In this document: positions 62,592 to 64,000 of the stretch, piece by piece
How the letters are laid out: every line of letters starts with the position of its first letter
Numbering within the stretch: the first letter of the stretch is position 1
Origin: Capitulum mitella
Taxonomy: Eukaryota > Arthropoda > Thecostraca > Pollicipedomorpha > Pollicipedidae
Direction: 5' to 3'
NCBI GenBank assembly: GCA_030062745.1
Contig: CP099850.1
Span: 4,526,001-4,590,000, forward strand
DNA: 64,000 nt
Notes under the pieces: generated by a model
Seen by the model: only the letters and a program-made list of their open reading frames with translations
Databases searched by the model: none
What the model was told of the DNA's origin: nothing
Made by a program: the position numbers and the translations under genes

Positions 62592-64000
62592 GGCGGGCGG
62601 CCGTCAGCTGTTGTGAGCGGCCGGGCCGGCGCGTACAACTGTACCGTCGCCGGCGGCGGCCGCGGGCGCTGCCACTGAACAACGGCACTGCGCCACGCGC
62701 CGGCGCGCACCGTGAGAGCGCGCCGATCGGGCGGTGGGCGCCGGCCGTGCCGCGCCGGGCCACCGGCCCCACGGCGTTCGTCACGCCACCGCGATGTGGG
62801 TTTAGAGTGTGAATGAACAGAGGCGCGCCCAGGGGCACCTGTTCGGGGCAGAGACAACACGGGCGATTTTGCGTCGAGAACGTGCGAGCATGCCAAACGA
62901 TCCCCGGTGCGAACTTCGCAAGAATAACGGTACGATACGACAGGTGACTCCTTCACGCCTCCCTCCGTCCAGCGCCTGGACGCGCCGCTGCGTGCTGCAC
63001 CACTGCAAGCACGGCGCAGGCCGCCACCGCGCACTCGCTGAACTTGCACGCGCTGTGCGTGGCCCGGCTCCGCCGGCGCGCGGCCCCTGTCGGACAGAGC
63101 AGACCGTCCGTCCGTCGTGACGGTCGAACAATGCCGACACGGAGCCGATCGAACGCGGCGCACCGCTCCCGGCCGGCGCCCCGGCCGCCGCCGGCCCGTC
63201 CGAGAGTCGGCGAACCACGCACGGAGCACGGGCCGACCGGCTCCTGAGGCAGCCATCCGGCGCTGGAGAGGCGGTCCAGCACGCCCATGAAGCCCCGGGG
63301 CGATTCCAGTCGGCCAGACCAGCGGTCAAGCAGCGCGTGGAGGCTGCCCGGCCGGGGCAGCCATCCAGGGCGGCCGGGCAGCCTCCACGGTCGCCGGCGT
63401 CTCCAGTTCGGCCGTGTCAACAGAAAATTATCGGCAGCCGCGGGCTATAGTGGGCCGCCCTGCTGACTGGCGGAGCTCAGCCGATCAGCATCCTCGTCGG
63501 CAGAAAGGCCGAGGAGAGAGCGCCGACACAGTCAGCATAAATCCAGCTCGTGCTACAAAGCGGGAATAAATATGACAAAGGAGAGAAGGAGAGAGAAAGC
63601 TCGAAATAATCCACCGATCTACGTTCACAATAACACTCACGGTCTACTAGGCGGCTTTCACTCGGTCACAAGCGGAGTATTCGGACTCCGTACAAGGAGA
63701 CGATTAAAAATATCGTCATTAGCATGCAAATTAGTTGAGCAAGATGGCCGGCGACATTAACTTCGGAAGCGCGATGAGTCAAGACAGTTGTCAGGCAGTT
63801 GCCCAACGTCACGTTCGCTTTCGACGACAAGAGCATGTATGCGTCGTTTTCCACGCCTGCAACAGAGCCCGACAGCCGCTCAAAAGGCTGCACCCTCCGG
63901 TTGGGTCCCCTCCCCGCTTCTTGCCGCGGGAGTGACGAAAGCGGAAGACGGGCACGCGCGGTTGAGCCGCAATGCGGGAAAGCGCCGAAACAGAACGAGG

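Larger units (their letters stand above)
58000..64000. other. Far-upstream region with CpG-dense blocks and a TIR element
   Basis: Contains a short GT-rich repeat at 58005-58060 and the AT-rich element at 59002-59873. CpG-dense stretches at 59880-60800 and 61900-63450 hold CRE-centred palindromes and a G10 run at 60751-60760. The 61.9-63.4 kb block could be a CpG-island promoter, but no first exon can be defended. Confidence 0.5.

Overview
The window is eukaryotic nuclear DNA: one multi-exon gene on the minus strand, kilobase-scale introns with canonical splice sites, microsatellites and minisatellites, and DNA-transposon remnants. There is no operon structure, no rRNA, no CRISPR array and no convincing tRNA. 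The sequence is GC-rich and CpG is not depleted. Homopolymer runs are mostly poly-C/poly-G rather than poly-A/T, and transposon pieces are of hAT and Tc1-like type. This suggests an invertebrate, possibly an arthropod such as a GC-rich crustacean. That placement is a guess; the gene assignment is not.

The only gene I can support is a TOX-family HMG-box transcription factor. Eleven coding exons on the minus strand run from 44802 (first visible exon) down to about 3267 or 3134 (last). Joined, they give one open frame of about 584 codons with matching intron phases at every junction. The order is: an acidic TOX N-terminal segment (exons at 44.8 and 38.0 kb, with the TPNLGDEEFDLPP motif), a Pro/His/Gln-rich middle (33.5 and 26.6 kb), a Ser/Asp-rich linker (20.9 kb), a basic nuclear-localisation stretch leading into the HMG box (14.5, 11.9 and 6.8 kb), and a long Gly/Tyr-, Pro- and Gln-rich C-terminal region (5.3, 4.6 and 3.5 kb) ending near a DWEEAYCGSGG motif typical of TOX C-termini. 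The initiator exon is not recognisable and probably lies beyond position 64000.

Layout: 1-3133 is downstream of the gene (CpG-rich blocks, possible 3' UTR). 3134-44802 is the TOX gene. 44803-64000 is upstream or first-intron sequence with no supportable coding exon, several CpG-dense blocks, a perfect RFX-type X-box, CRE-centred palindromes and one 872-bp AT-rich TIR element.

Most notable points: two consecutive introns use GC-AG splice sites, with both donors confirmed by frame. Simple repeats supply the pyrimidine tract of one acceptor and a tandem set of branchpoint-like CTGAC motifs at another. A 2.6-kb hAT-like element with a perfect 8-bp target duplication carries a broken Tc1-like transposase. 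The full CRE octamer TGACGTCA occurs 13 times by eye, where about one is expected. I found no defence, CRISPR, toxin or otherwise undescribed gene system.
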